60,228 bases of DNA, from NCBI GenBank assembly GCA_022565395.1, contig JAIUMV010000022.1, positions 1-60,228 on the forward strand, written 5' to 3'. The stretch comes from Marinobacter sp. (GTDB taxonomy: Bacteria; Pseudomonadota; Gammaproteobacteria; Pseudomonadales; Oleiphilaceae). Position 1 is the stretch's first letter. Each line of letters starts with the position of its first letter. Position numbers and translations under genes: made by a program. The notes under the pieces are model-generated. The model had not been told where the DNA came from. It saw nothing but the letters and a program-made list of their open reading frames with translations, and searched no databases. Positions 28,491 through 36,273 of this stretch are shown piece after piece.

Positions 28491-29207
28491 ATGGCTACCA
28501 AAACCACACGCGAAATCATCAAGGACGGCCTCTGGAGCAACAATCCGGCGCTGGTTCAGGTGTTAGGGCTTTGCCCTCTACTGGCGGTTACAGGCACCGT
28601 AGTAAACGCCATAGGGCTTGGTCTGGCTACCCTGATGGTACTGATGGGCTCCAACCTGGCGGTGTCCCTGATTCGAAACTATGTGTCTGAATCTGTTCGA
28701 CTGCCCGCTTTTGTCATGATCATCGCCTCGTTTGTGACCTGTACAGAACTGCTGATGCAGGCCTTTACCTACGAGCTCTATCAGATCCTCGGCATTTTTA
28801 TCCCACTGATTGTTACCAACTGTGCCATCCTGGGTCGCGCCGATGCCTTCGCCTCCCGCAATCCGGTGCTGCCGTCGCTGCTTGACGGCATCATGATGGG
28901 CCTGGGCTTTATGGCGGTGCTGATTGCCCTCGGAGCCATGCGGGAAATCATTGGCCAGGGCACCCTGTTCAGCGACATGCACCTGCTGTTCGGCCCTATG
29001 GCAACGGACTGGCAGATCACGCTGGCGGAAAACTATGCCGATATGCTGTTCATGATACTGCCCCCCGGCGCCTTCGTGGGGCTGGGCTTGCTGATCGCTC
29101 TCAAAAACGGCATCGATAACCACCTGAAAGAACGTCAGGCCGCCCGCGCGCCAACGCCCGCCACCAGCGGCAGCAAGCGCGTCCGGGTAACGGGAAGCGT
29201 GTCCTGA
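28491..29207 (+). CDS. rsxE: Electron transport complex subunit RsxE/RnfE
   Basis: A 238-residue integral membrane subunit paired with RsxA. It has about six transmembrane helices, the half-helix [17 protein letters not shown] and [13 protein letters not shown], each bearing a conserved cysteine. ATG 28491 is preferred over an in-frame TTG at 28473 because it gives the family's usual [15 protein letters not shown] start and has an AGGATC upstream. Last rsx gene; nth follows 45 bases later, as in E. coli. Confidence 0.95.
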   Translation: MATKTTREIIKDGLWSNNPALVQVLGLCPLLAVTGTVVNAIGLGLATLMVLMGSNLAVSLIRNYVSESVRLPAFVMIIASFVTCTELLMQAFTYELYQILGIFIPLIVTNCAILGRADAFASRNPVLPSLLDGIMMGLGFMAVLIALGAMREIIGQGTLFSDMHLLFGPMATDWQITLAENYADMLFMILPPGAFVGLGLLIALKNGIDNHLKERQAARAPTPATSGSKRVRVTGSVS

Positions 29208-29252
29208 GGGCACACCTCCGTCACAGCCACGCATTCCATAGCAAGCAAACTT

Positions 29253-29897
29253 ATGAACAAGGCAAAACGTACCGAGATTTTTGAGCGGCTGCGGGCGGAA
29301 AATCCCAACCCGACCACCGAGCTCAACTACAGCTCACCCTTTGAACTGCTCATTGCCGTTATTCTGTCAGCCCAGGCCACAGACGTGGGTGTCAACAAAG
29401 CCACCGACAAGCTGTTTCCCGTCGCCAATACCCCCGAGGCCATCCTGGCCCTGGGTGTTGACGGTCTGAAAGAGTACATAAAGACGATCGGCCTGTTCAA
29501 CAGTAAGGCAGAGAACGTTATCAAGACCTGCAAGCTGCTGATAGACCAGCATGGCAGCCAGGTGCCCGCCAACCGGGAAGCACTTGAAGCCTTACCCGGT
29601 GTGGGCCGAAAGACCGCCAACGTTGTGCTCAACACCGCCTTTGGACAGCCCACCATGGCGGTTGACACCCATATCTTCCGGGTGTCCAACCGCACCGGCA
29701 TCGCACCGGGAAAGAACGTGCTGGAAGTGGAAAAAAGATTGGTACGACTGGTGCCCAAGGATTTTCTGCTGGACGCCCATCACTGGCTGATTCTGCACGG
29801 CCGTTACACCTGTGTCGCGCGCAAGCCCAAGTGCGGTAGCTGCCTGATTGAAGACCTCTGTGAGTTCAAAGGCAAACGGGACTATCTGGATCAGTAA
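29253..29897 (+). CDS. nth: Endonuclease III
   Basis: Bifunctional DNA glycosylase/AP lyase removing oxidised pyrimidines. The 214-residue product has the helix-hairpin-helix LPGVGRKTANVVLNTA with the catalytic lysine, the catalytic aspartate in MAVDTHIFRVSNR, and a C-terminal [4Fe-4S] cluster spaced C-x6-C-x2-C-x5-C (CVARKPKCGSCLIEDLC). Its position after rsxE is conserved in many gammaproteobacteria. Confidence 0.97.
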   Translation: MNKAKRTEIFERLRAENPNPTTELNYSSPFELLIAVILSAQATDVGVNKATDKLFPVANTPEAILALGVDGLKEYIKTIGLFNSKAENVIKTCKLLIDQHGSQVPANREALEALPGVGRKTANVVLNTAFGQPTMAVDTHIFRVSNRTGIAPGKNVLEVEKRLVRLVPKDFLLDAHHWLILHGRYTCVARKPKCGSCLIEDLCEFKGKRDYLDQ

Positions 29898-29931
29898 AGG
29901 GCTTCAGGAGCCTTTGATTGGGGTACGGTAT

Positions 29932-29956
29932 CGCCGGGGCGAAACGCACCCCGGCG
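29932..29956. terminator. GC-rich hairpin between nth and the convergent gene
   Basis: CGCCGGGG (29932-29939) and CCCCGGCG (29949-29956) form a perfect 8-bp stem with a 9-nt loop. A weaker stem (AAAGGGCT with AGCCTTT) lies just upstream at the nth stop codon. Neither has a T-run. Probably protects or ends the two converging transcripts. Confidence 0.4.
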
Positions 29957-29980
29957 TGAAGCATTCGAACGCAACGCAGA

Positions 29981-30553
29981 TTACCGCTGACCCAGCATTC
30001 GGGTCTTGAGGTCCTCCTGCGCAGGTGAATCAGACAGCCAGATGCCAAACAGGGCCTGCTTGAAATCATGGCCCGTCACCGTGCCCTGCAGCCCCCGGTT
30101 CTTGAACACCTGAACCCCTTCACCCGGCACATAGATCAGGTCAAAAACATCCCCTTCGCGAATCTCCGCCGCGAAGAATGCCAGGAACTGCTCAATCTCT
30201 GATGTCAGGCTGCTCAGATTGTCACCCAGCACGTTCTCAAACCCTTCCCGGGTGGAACTTATCATGCGTTCGCTGGTGATACGGTTGGAGATGATATGCA
30301 GGCGAATACCCTGATGGTTGTCAGCCGCAATAATCTCGGCAGGGTCATTGGCTGGCTCGGGCACATAGAGCGCACCGATGTAGAGATCAATAAACCAGCG
30401 CGAACGAACACCAGCGCCGTTGAGCACCAGCTCCGTATCCCCAGCCTGGAGCGCATCCGGAATATCCACACCCTTGATAGTGATGGCCTGCACCGAGGTG
30501 GCAGCCAGCAGCATGAGTACAGCGGTTGAAAGTGCCATGATTGCTTGTTTCAT
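29981..30553 (-). CDS. Chalcone isomerase family exported protein
   Basis: A 190-residue protein with a signal peptide (MALSTAVLMLLAATSVQA), so likely periplasmic. The mature part matches the bacterial chalcone-isomerase-like family: TIKGVDIPDALQAGDTELVL, SRWFIDLYIGALYVP and LFGIWLSDSPAQEDLK. These bacterial proteins are not known to act on flavonoids and may bind fatty acids or other small ligands. ATG 30553 has AAGGA nine bases upstream and begins a normal signal peptide. It appears monocistronic. Confidence 0.88.
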   Translation of the reverse strand: MKQAIMALSTAVLMLLAATSVQAITIKGVDIPDALQAGDTELVLNGAGVRSRWFIDLYIGALYVPEPANDPAEIIAADNHQGIRLHIISNRITSERMISSTREGFENVLGDNLSSLTSEIEQFLAFFAAEIREGDVFDLIYVPGEGVQVFKNRGLQGTVTGHDFKQALFGIWLSDSPAQEDLKTRMLGQR

Positions 30554-30734
30554 CGTCGTTTTCCTTTGTCGTTTTTGGTTAGCCGGCAGCAAAGGCATCA
30601 CGACAAACACGACATGAACAACACCCAACCGCACGGTGTCGCCATACTAACAACTATGGCATTTCAGGCCATTGATGAGGTTCGCAAATCTCTGGATACA
30701 CGGTATTGGGTGGGCAACACACTGCAGCAGTAAA

Positions 30735-30772
30735 AAGGTGTAGGAATGGGAGGCTTCGTCCCCCATTCCTAC
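30735..30772 (-). terminator. Strong REP-like hairpin downstream of efpL
   Basis: GTAGGAATGGG (30740-30750) and CCCATTCCTAC (30762-30772) are perfectly complementary over 11 bp with an 11-nt interior. On the minus strand the stem is followed by CACC and then five T residues (plus-strand A-run 30732-30736), so it can end efpL transcription. Its core is shared with the palindrome at 16584-16609, which suggests a dispersed repeat family used as a terminator here. Confidence 0.55.
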
Positions 30773-30785
30773 CAGCGTAGATCTG

Positions 30786-31352
30786 TCAGGCGCGGCTGAG
30801 GAACCGGCGTTCTTCCACATTGACCTTGATGCGATCACCCGTGGAAATATGCTCCGGCACCTGCACTACCAGCCCGGTTGTAAGTTTTGCTGGCTTGGTT
30901 CGGGCTGTTGCGGAGCCGCCTTTGATGGAGGGGTCCGTTTCAACGATTTCCAGCTCCACAGTGGGCGGCAGATCCAGCGCCACAGGTGAGTCGCTCACCA
31001 GAATCACCATGACCCCCTGGGTATCCTCGCTGATAAACAACAGCTCATCGGCAATGGCTTCTCCATTGAGGCTGTACTGGGTGAAGTCCTCGGTATCCAT
31101 GAAGACGTATTCGTTGCCGTCTGAGTAGGAGAAGGTCGCCGGCCTGCGTACCAAGTCAGCCAGGTTAAGCATGTCGGAGTCTTTGAAGGTTTCATCGATC
31201 TTGTGATTGGTTACCACATCATACATACGCATCCGATAGAGGCTGCCGCCCGCACGCCCTTGAGGGACCGAGCGTTCAATATCCCGGACAAAATACACCC
31301 GACCCTCATACTCAACTGCTGAGTTCTTCTTGATCTCACTTGCTTTCGGCAT
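30786..31352 (-). CDS. efpL: Elongation factor P-like protein EfpL (YeiP)
   Basis: A 188-residue EF-P paralogue that acts at ribosomes stalled on difficult peptide bonds. The KOW-like N-domain is followed by two OB domains. The loop that reaches the peptidyl-transferase centre reads [12 protein letters not shown] with Arg33 where canonical EF-P has a modified residue in PGKG, which marks it as the EfpL/YeiP branch. VDLEIVET-like [14 protein letters not shown] and the C-terminal [12 protein letters not shown] agree. Canonical efp and its modification genes are not in this window. Monocistronic, divergent from the binding-protein gene. Confidence 0.93.
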   Translation of the reverse strand: MPKASEIKKNSAVEYEGRVYFVRDIERSVPQGRAGGSLYRMRMYDVVTNHKIDETFKDSDMLNLADLVRRPATFSYSDGNEYVFMDTEDFTQYSLNGEAIADELLFISEDTQGVMVILVSDSPVALDLPPTVELEIVETDPSIKGGSATARTKPAKLTTGLVVQVPEHISTGDRIKVNVEERRFLSRA

Positions 31353-31404
31353 TTCCTGCTCTCCAGAACGGGTTCAAAGACTTATCAGAAAGCACGCATT
31401 TTAA

Positions 31405-31424
31405 GACAGTCGCGACCGCCTGTC
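31405..31424. promoter_or_regulatory. Inverted repeat in the efpL upstream region
   Basis: GACAG (31405-31409) and CTGTC (31420-31424) flank a 10-bp centre. The left arm abuts a plausible -10 box for efpL on the minus strand (TAAAAT, plus-strand 31398-31403). Short arms make this only a tentative operator. Confidence 0.25.
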
Positions 31425-31522
31425 CTCATCACGATGCATGACCAACAAAGCCACAAACAGGGCTACATGGTGTTAAAGCGGCTATACTGATGGCTACGCC
31501 CCTCTGATGGAGGCTGTTACTG

Positions 31523-32341
31523 ATGATTTACCGCGCACTGACACTTCAGCGCCCAACCCTTGCCACTTCTCTGTTCCTGGCGTTTCTGGCCGCACCCATA
31601 GCCAAATCTGAGAACCTGCTGCTTGGCACTGGCGAGTGGCCGCCCTATGTTTCCACCGAGCTCAAGCACTACGGCGTTACCAGCCGGATTGTAAAAGAAG
31701 CGTTCGAAGCAGGTGGCGATCAGGTAGTATTAAAGTTTTTTCCTTGGGCTCGGGCCCTGATGATGTCCGAACAAGGCCTTGTGAGCGCCACCTTCCCCTG
31801 GAGCCATCAAGCAGAGAGAGCGGTGCACCACCTCTACAGTGATTCGATCGGCCTGTACGGCTATGTCTTCTTTCACCTGCACACAACCCGCTTTGACTGG
31901 ACAGCGCTTGAGGACCTGCAGGAAGTCCGGATAGGCGGCACGGCGAGCTACAATTATGGCGATGAATTCTATCAGGCGGTTGATAACGGTGTACTCACCG
32001 TGGAGTGGGTGCACTCTGACGAGCTGAACTGGCGCAAACTCCTTGCAGGACGCATCGACGTATTCCCGGCGGACATAGAAAATGGCTACGCCACATTGCG
32101 CAGCCTGTTCCCGGACAGTGATGTGCGTAAAATCACGCATCATCCCCTGCCCCTGAAACCGCTGACCAGCATGCACGTGCTCTTCCCCCGAAACCACCCC
32201 GAAAGTCATGCTCGCCGAGACAGGTTCAACAAGGGACTACGGCAACTGGCCGAAGCTGGCAAACTTGAAGAGTACCTCCATGAATCAAGGCAAGGGCTGT
32301 ATCAACTGGTACCGGATGAAATAACAAAGCTGGGACTTTAA
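31523..32341 (+). CDS. Periplasmic substrate-binding protein, solute-binding family 3-like
   Basis: A 272-residue exported protein: signal peptide LATSLFLAFLAAPIAKS, then a bacterial extracellular solute-binding fold with LLLGTGEWPPYVSTELKHYG, VVLKFFPWARALMMSEQG and VRIGGTASYNYGDEFYQ. The family binds amino acids or similar small ligands, but no ABC permease or ATPase gene is adjacent, so it may feed a distant transporter or act in sensing. ATG 31523 follows GGAGG by about ten bases; TATACT at 31483-31488 could be its -10 box. It converges on rpoS. Confidence 0.85.
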   Translation: MIYRALTLQRPTLATSLFLAFLAAPIAKSENLLLGTGEWPPYVSTELKHYGVTSRIVKEAFEAGGDQVVLKFFPWARALMMSEQGLVSATFPWSHQAERAVHHLYSDSIGLYGYVFFHLHTTRFDWTALEDLQEVRIGGTASYNYGDEFYQAVDNGVLTVEWVHSDELNWRKLLAGRIDVFPADIENGYATLRSLFPDSDVRKITHHPLPLKPLTSMHVLFPRNHPESHARRDRFNKGLRQLAEAGKLEEYLHESRQGLYQLVPDEITKLGL

Positions 32342-32379
32342 GCGTCAGAAGCGTGCGAAAGGTCAAAAGGCCCCAAGAG

Positions 32380-32398
32380 AGAGCAAGGCTCTTGCTCT
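32380..32398 (+). repeat. Perfect 8-bp hairpin before the rpoS/binding-protein terminator
   Basis: AGAGCAAG (32380-32387) and CTTGCTCT (32391-32398) flank a 3-nt loop. The 13 bases that follow and overlap its end (32397-32409) are identical to 30754-30766 inside the efpL terminator palindrome. It lies 16 bases before a classic intrinsic terminator, giving two stacked hairpins. Confidence 0.6.
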
Positions 32399-32413
32399 TC
32401 GTCCCCCATAAAG

Positions 32414-32450
32414 AAAAGCCAGCGATCACATACGTGTCGCTGGCTTTTTT
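32414..32450. terminator. Bidirectional intrinsic terminator between the binding-protein gene and rpoS
   Basis: AAAAGCCAGCGA (32414-32425) pairs with TCGCTGGCTTTT (32437-32448) in a 12-bp perfect stem with an 11-nt loop. A T6 run (32445-32450) ends the rightward transcript, and on the minus strand the stem ends in TTTTC followed by TTTA for rpoS. This is one of the two clearest terminators in the window. Confidence 0.9.
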
Positions 32451-32467
32451 AAAACGTCAACACGAGG

Positions 32468-33448
32468 CTATTTGAATAAGGTAGTGCCGCTCAGGCCCTC
32501 TTTCTCCAATAGCTCACGCAGGCGTTTCAGCGCTTCGACCTGAATCTGCCGCACCCGCTCCCGGGTCAGACCAATCTCCAGGCCAACTTCTTCAAGGGTA
32601 CTGGTCTGGTAACCACGCAAGCCGAAACGACGTGCCAATACTTCCTGCTGCTTGTCATTAAGCTGATCCAGCCAGCGATCAATGCAGCCACACATGTTGT
32701 TTTCCTGCAGGATATCCGCGGGGTCAGAGGCAGCCTCATCCGCCACGGTATCAAGCAGTGATTTGTCACCGCTGCCGCCAATCGGTGTGTCCACCGACGT
32801 CACCCGCTCATTCAGTCCCAGCAGGCGTTTGACGTCCTCAACCGGTTTGTCCACCAACTGCGCAATCTCTTCCGCCGACGGCTCGTGGTCCAGTTTCTGT
32901 GTCAATTCGCGAGCAGCGCGCAGGTACAGATTCAGCTCTTTGACCACATGAATCGGCAGGCGAATCGTGCGGGTCTGATTCATAATCGCCCGCTCAATGG
33001 TCTGACGAATCCACCAAGTGGCGTAGGTGGAGAAGCGGAACCCGCGCTCGGGATCAAACTTCTCAACCGCACGAATCAGACCCAGGTTACCTTCCTCAAT
33101 CAGGTCCAGCAGCGTCAGACCACGATTAACGTAACGCCGGGCAATCTTCACCACCAGGCGAAGGTTACTTTCAATCATCCGCTTACGACCAGACTCCTCG
33201 CCCTTACGAGCAAGCCGGGCGAAGTAAACCTCTTCCTCCGGGGTCAACAGTGGCGAGAAGCCGATTTCATTGAGGTACATCTGCGTGGCGTCCAGCTGAC
33301 GCGCGCTTGTACTGTAATAGCTGTTGTTCAGACAGGCTTCTTCATCTTCGGCGTCATTGTTTTCCGCCTCAAGAGTGGCCAATTCGTCCTCAGCCCCATC
33401 AAGATCTGCGTCTTTCTCAAGAACAAGCTCATTACGTTTGGTTGTCAT
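32468..33448 (-). CDS. rpoS: RNA polymerase sigma factor RpoS
   Basis: General stress/stationary-phase sigma factor of 326 residues. An acidic N-terminal stretch is followed by region 1.2 ([19 protein letters not shown]), region 2 ([16 protein letters not shown] and [17 protein letters not shown], which bind the -10 element), region 3, and region 4 with the -35-recognition helix-turn-helix ([17 protein letters not shown]). ATG 33448 is preferred to a TTG seven codons upstream. It follows nlpD, where main rpoS promoters lie in E. coli and Pseudomonas; an untranslated leader of at least 115 bases is expected, fitting post-transcriptional control. Confidence 0.97.
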   Translation of the reverse strand: MTTKRNELVLEKDADLDGAEDELATLEAENNDAEDEEACLNNSYYSTSARQLDATQMYLNEIGFSPLLTPEEEVYFARLARKGEESGRKRMIESNLRLVVKIARRYVNRGLTLLDLIEEGNLGLIRAVEKFDPERGFRFSTYATWWIRQTIERAIMNQTRTIRLPIHVVKELNLYLRAARELTQKLDHEPSAEEIAQLVDKPVEDVKRLLGLNERVTSVDTPIGGSGDKSLLDTVADEAASDPADILQENNMCGCIDRWLDQLNDKQQEVLARRFGLRGYQTSTLEEVGLEIGLTRERVRQIQVEALKRLRELLEKEGLSGTTLFK

Positions 33449-33563
33449 TGTACTAGCCCCGCCTTTCAAGAAGTCCTGATGCCCACCCTGTTATTGTTGT
33501 TAGGTAGGCTGTTGATTACTGGCACTGCAACACGCTCAACTCGGACACTGTTTCAGTTTCTGG

Positions 33564-34430
33564 TTATCGCCTGGGCAGATATCTTATCGGGTCCACCGGA
33601 TTGCCGTTACGCCGTATCTCAAAGTGCAACTTATCCCGGTCTGTACCACTGCTGCCTAGCTCAGCAATGACTTGCCCTGCTCTGATGTCTTGCCCCTCCT
33701 GTACGAGGATACGCCGATTGTGGGCGTAAGCACTAAGGTAATGTTCATCATGATTGATGATAATCAAGTTTCCATACCCCAGCAGACCACTGCCTGCGTA
33801 AACCACACTACCCGCTGCCGCTGCTCTGACCGGATCACCCGCATTGCCTGCGATATCAATCCCTTTGTTTAACCGGCCCGTAGTAGAAAATCCTGCAATA
33901 ACAGGGCCAACATGCGGCCATTGCCAGCTTATGTTAGACACAACCTGTGACGATTGTGCGACCGGAGCCGTCGACGGTCGGGGTTGACCAGGAGGCGTTG
34001 AGGGACTGGGACGTGGCGCTGTCGTGGTGGGAGCCGGGGTAGACGCTGGTGGACGCGAGGCGGTCTGACTGGGAGGTGGTGCCGACGGGCGGGTCGCCGA
34101 GCGCTGGGGCGGTACTTCACCTCTCAGGTCAAGCCGGATCACCTGGCCAGCCTGAATATGCCAGGGTGCGCTGATACCGTTGGCGTTGCCAAGCTCGCGG
34201 TAATCCCGGCCATAGCGCCAGGCAATGCTGTACAGGGTTTCGCCAGGCTTAACGATATGCCGCCCCCAATACACCGGTGGGTTGTAGCGTTGGTCCTGGT
34301 AGATCGACTTTGATGTGCAAGCCACGCCGCCTGTAGCAAGCGCAAACAGAACGCATAGCACCTTCACCCCTGCGATAAGCCTCAGAGGGAAACGGGATAC
34401 GCTGGCGGGCTCGCGGTTTTGAAAGCTCAC
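33564..34430 (-). CDS. nlpD: NlpD-like lipoprotein with LysM and degenerate LytM (M23) domains
   Basis: A 288-residue outer-membrane lipoprotein that in E. coli activates the amidase AmiC during cell separation. A signal peptide ends in the lipobox TGGVAC. The LysM domain (HIVKPGETLYSIAWRYG) binds peptidoglycan, a Pro/Ser/Thr-rich linker follows, and the M23 domain ends the chain. Two zinc-site histidines are replaced: NKGIDIAG instead of HxGID, and KLHFEIR instead of HLH. As in E. coli NlpD it should be catalytically inactive. The start is GTG 34430; GTG codons nearer the signal core are possible alternatives. Located just upstream of rpoS. Confidence 0.93.
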   Translation of the reverse strand: MSFQNREPASVSRFPLRLIAGVKVLCVLFALATGGVACTSKSIYQDQRYNPPVYWGRHIVKPGETLYSIAWRYGRDYRELGNANGISAPWHIQAGQVIRLDLRGEVPPQRSATRPSAPPPSQTASRPPASTPAPTTTAPRPSPSTPPGQPRPSTAPVAQSSQVVSNISWQWPHVGPVIAGFSTTGRLNKGIDIAGNAGDPVRAAAAGSVVYAGSGLLGYGNLIIINHDEHYLSAYAHNRRILVQEGQDIRAGQVIAELGSSGTDRDKLHFEIRRNGNPVDPIRYLPRR

Positions 34431-34452
34431 GGATATATTAAATTCCGTTTAT

Positions 34453-34481
34453 AGTATAATTTCGTATAAAAAATTGCGCAA
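34453..34481 (-). promoter_or_regulatory. Predicted nlpD promoter
   Basis: On the minus strand, TTGCGC (plus 34476-34481) and TATACT (plus 34453-34458, five of six consensus) are 17 bp apart, inside an AT-rich patch. The gene starts 22 bases downstream. The -35 match is weak (three of six). Confidence 0.5.
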
Positions 34482-34495
34482 TTTCTAAAGTAGTA

Positions 34496-34547
34496 GCGGT
34501 AACCAACTAATATATTGCATGTTTTTCGGGCAAACGACGGTTACCGC
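34496..34547. repeat. Inverted repeat of GCGGTAACC upstream of nlpD
   Basis: GCGGTAACC (34496-34504) and GGTTACCGC (34539-34547) are a perfect 9-bp pair 34 bases apart. Related GTTACCGG follows at 34560-34567 and GTAACACCGG at 34593-34602. They lie upstream of the nlpD promoter, between it and the end of DUF368. Confidence 0.45.
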
Positions 34548-34642
34548 GCACCAGAACCTGTTACCGGAGGAAACATCACCACAGGACACCAAGTAACACC
34601 GGTTGACACTTCTCCTGTGACACGCATCTCAAAATACACCCG

Positions 34643-35611
34643 TCAGTGCGACCTCATGACCTGTCGGCGGCTGGCAATCCAGTCCCCCAGCCACTCCAGT
34701 GTCAGCACCAGAAGTAAACCCAGCAACCCACACAGCAATGCCCATGGCAGCAGGTTATCAATGCCACTCAGTTCCGTATAGACCCCGGGCATGACATTCC
34801 GTTCAACAAGCGGTATAAGGGTGCCATCAGCGCTTTCCCGCCACTGCTCGACAATCTTCCAGGGCCAGACTTTGTTCAGGGAGCCCAGCATGATGCCCAC
34901 CAACAGCGCCAACACCAGATCGTGATATCGGTGAATCGCCCAGGTCAGCAAGCGGGCAATGGACAGCAAACCCACAGCGCAGCCAGCGGCAAACACCGTC
35001 AGCGACAACAGCTGCAGATCGCGTATTGCCGCCAATACCGGCGCATACAACCCCATGATCACCAGGATAAAACTGCCTGATATCCCTGGCAGAATCATGG
35101 CACAGATCGCTACCGCGCCCCCGAGAAAAAGCATCATATAACCCGGATCCAAAGCCGCCGGGCTCAATCCGGTGATCCATACTGCGAAGGCGCACCCCAA
35201 CGCCGCTGGAAGCAGCTGCCAGAGCTGGCGCTTGCGCAGCTCACGCCCCACATGCCAGACCGCAGCCAAGATCAAGCCAAAGAAGAAGCTCCACAGCGGG
35301 ACAGGATAATGTGTCAGCGCATAGCTGATCACGGCCGCAAGACTGAAAACACTGGTGAGAACACCCAGAAACAGCACCGCCAGGAAGCTACCGTCCACGG
35401 TTTGCCAGAAAGACCGCACCTTCCCTTTGATCAGCTGACGGGCAATGGCACCGGGTACTGCACTGATCGCCGCCAACAGGCGAAAGTAAATGCCCGTGAT
35501 GAAGGCAATTGTGCCACCGGACACCCCGGGCACGATATCAGCAGCGCCCATAGCAAGACCACGCGCAAACACCCCCGGTAACCTTTGTGAGCGTTTGGCT
35601 GCCTCACTCAT
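34643..35611 (-). CDS. DUF368 family polyprenyl-phosphate transporter (PopT-like)
   Basis: A 322-residue polytopic membrane protein of the DUF368 family, beginning with GLAMGAADIVPGVSGGTIAF and containing ILPGISGSFILVIMGLYAPV, both family hallmarks that form a pseudo-symmetric pair. About eight to ten helices are visible. Members of this family have been shown to recycle undecaprenyl phosphate across the inner membrane, important at alkaline pH or high salt; the assignment here rests on family membership. Its start overlaps the pcm stop (TGATG), placing it inside the surE-pcm-nlpD-rpoS stress cluster. Confidence 0.9.
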   Translation of the reverse strand: MSEAAKRSQRLPGVFARGLAMGAADIVPGVSGGTIAFITGIYFRLLAAISAVPGAIARQLIKGKVRSFWQTVDGSFLAVLFLGVLTSVFSLAAVISYALTHYPVPLWSFFFGLILAAVWHVGRELRKRQLWQLLPAALGCAFAVWITGLSPAALDPGYMMLFLGGAVAICAMILPGISGSFILVIMGLYAPVLAAIRDLQLLSLTVFAAGCAVGLLSIARLLTWAIHRYHDLVLALLVGIMLGSLNKVWPWKIVEQWRESADGTLIPLVERNVMPGVYTELSGIDNLLPWALLCGLLGLLLVLTLEWLGDWIASRRQVMRSH

Positions 35612-36273
35612 CAGCGAACAACTCCACCCAGCAAAGGTACGAAGCGCACCGCCTCAATGTCGGAGATATCAAAGTCATCACCACGTCTGACCACGCGCTT
35701 CAATATCTGTCGCCCCTCACCCACCGGGATGATCATGGTGCCACCATCAGCAAGCTGCAGCATCAGATCTTTGGGGAGATCTGCCGGGGCAGCGGTCACA
35801 ATAATGGCATCAAAGGGCCCTTTGTCCGGCCACCCCATAACTTTCTCGTCAGCCAGCTTGAGGCTGACATTGCGAATCTTCAGCAAATTCAGCCGTTCAC
35901 GGGCACGGTCCTGCAGGGGCTTGATGCGTTCGACGCTGAATACCTGATCCACCAGGCGCGCCAGGATTGCGGTCTGGTAGCCGGAGCCAGTGCCGAGCTC
36001 CAGCACCCGCTTGGGTTTGTCAGCCACCAAGGCTTCGGTCATTTTGGCGACAATGTAAGGTTGCGAGAGGGTCTGGTTATGGCCAATAGGCAGTGCCGTA
36101 TCTTCGTACGCACGGTGCGCCAGGGCTTCATCCAGAAATATATGACGGGGCAAATCCAGCATCACCGTCAAGACCTGCTCATCACGGATACCGGACTCCC
36201 GCAGACGCTGAATCAGGCGCTGACGGGTGCGACGGGAAGTCATGCCGATGCCTTGCAAATCGGGCGCCATCAT
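35611..36273 (-). CDS. pcm: Protein-L-isoaspartate O-methyltransferase
   Basis: Repairs isoaspartyl damage in proteins using S-adenosylmethionine. The 220-residue product has [20 protein letters not shown], the characteristic [15 protein letters not shown], the SAM-binding [16 protein letters not shown] and the later [12 protein letters not shown] 36273 has GGAGG seven bases upstream and overlaps the surE stop; ATG 36270 follows directly in frame. A short frame extends to 36291 without better signals. Coupled to surE upstream and DUF368 downstream. Confidence 0.95.
   Translation of the reverse strand: MMAPDLQGIGMTSRRTRQRLIQRLRESGIRDEQVLTVMLDLPRHIFLDEALAHRAYEDTALPIGHNQTLSQPYIVAKMTEALVADKPKRVLELGTGSGYQTAILARLVDQVFSVERIKPLQDRARERLNLLKIRNVSLKLADEKVMGWPDKGPFDAIIVTAAPADLPKDLMLQLADGGTMIIPVGEGRQILKRVVRRGDDFDISDIEAVRFVPLLGGVVR

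Noticed and set aside
30614-30733. Possible 39-codon gene between the chalcone-isomerase-like gene and efpL
   Set aside because: No ribosome site, no recognisable sequence, and it overlaps the likely promoter region of the minus-strand gene. The 20-base GCCATA/TATGGC inverted repeat inside it (30641-30660) is too short-armed to call.
33564-34430. NlpD as an active peptidoglycan endopeptidase
   Set aside because: Two metal-site histidines are replaced (NKGID and KLHFE), as in E. coli NlpD, so an activator role is far more likely.
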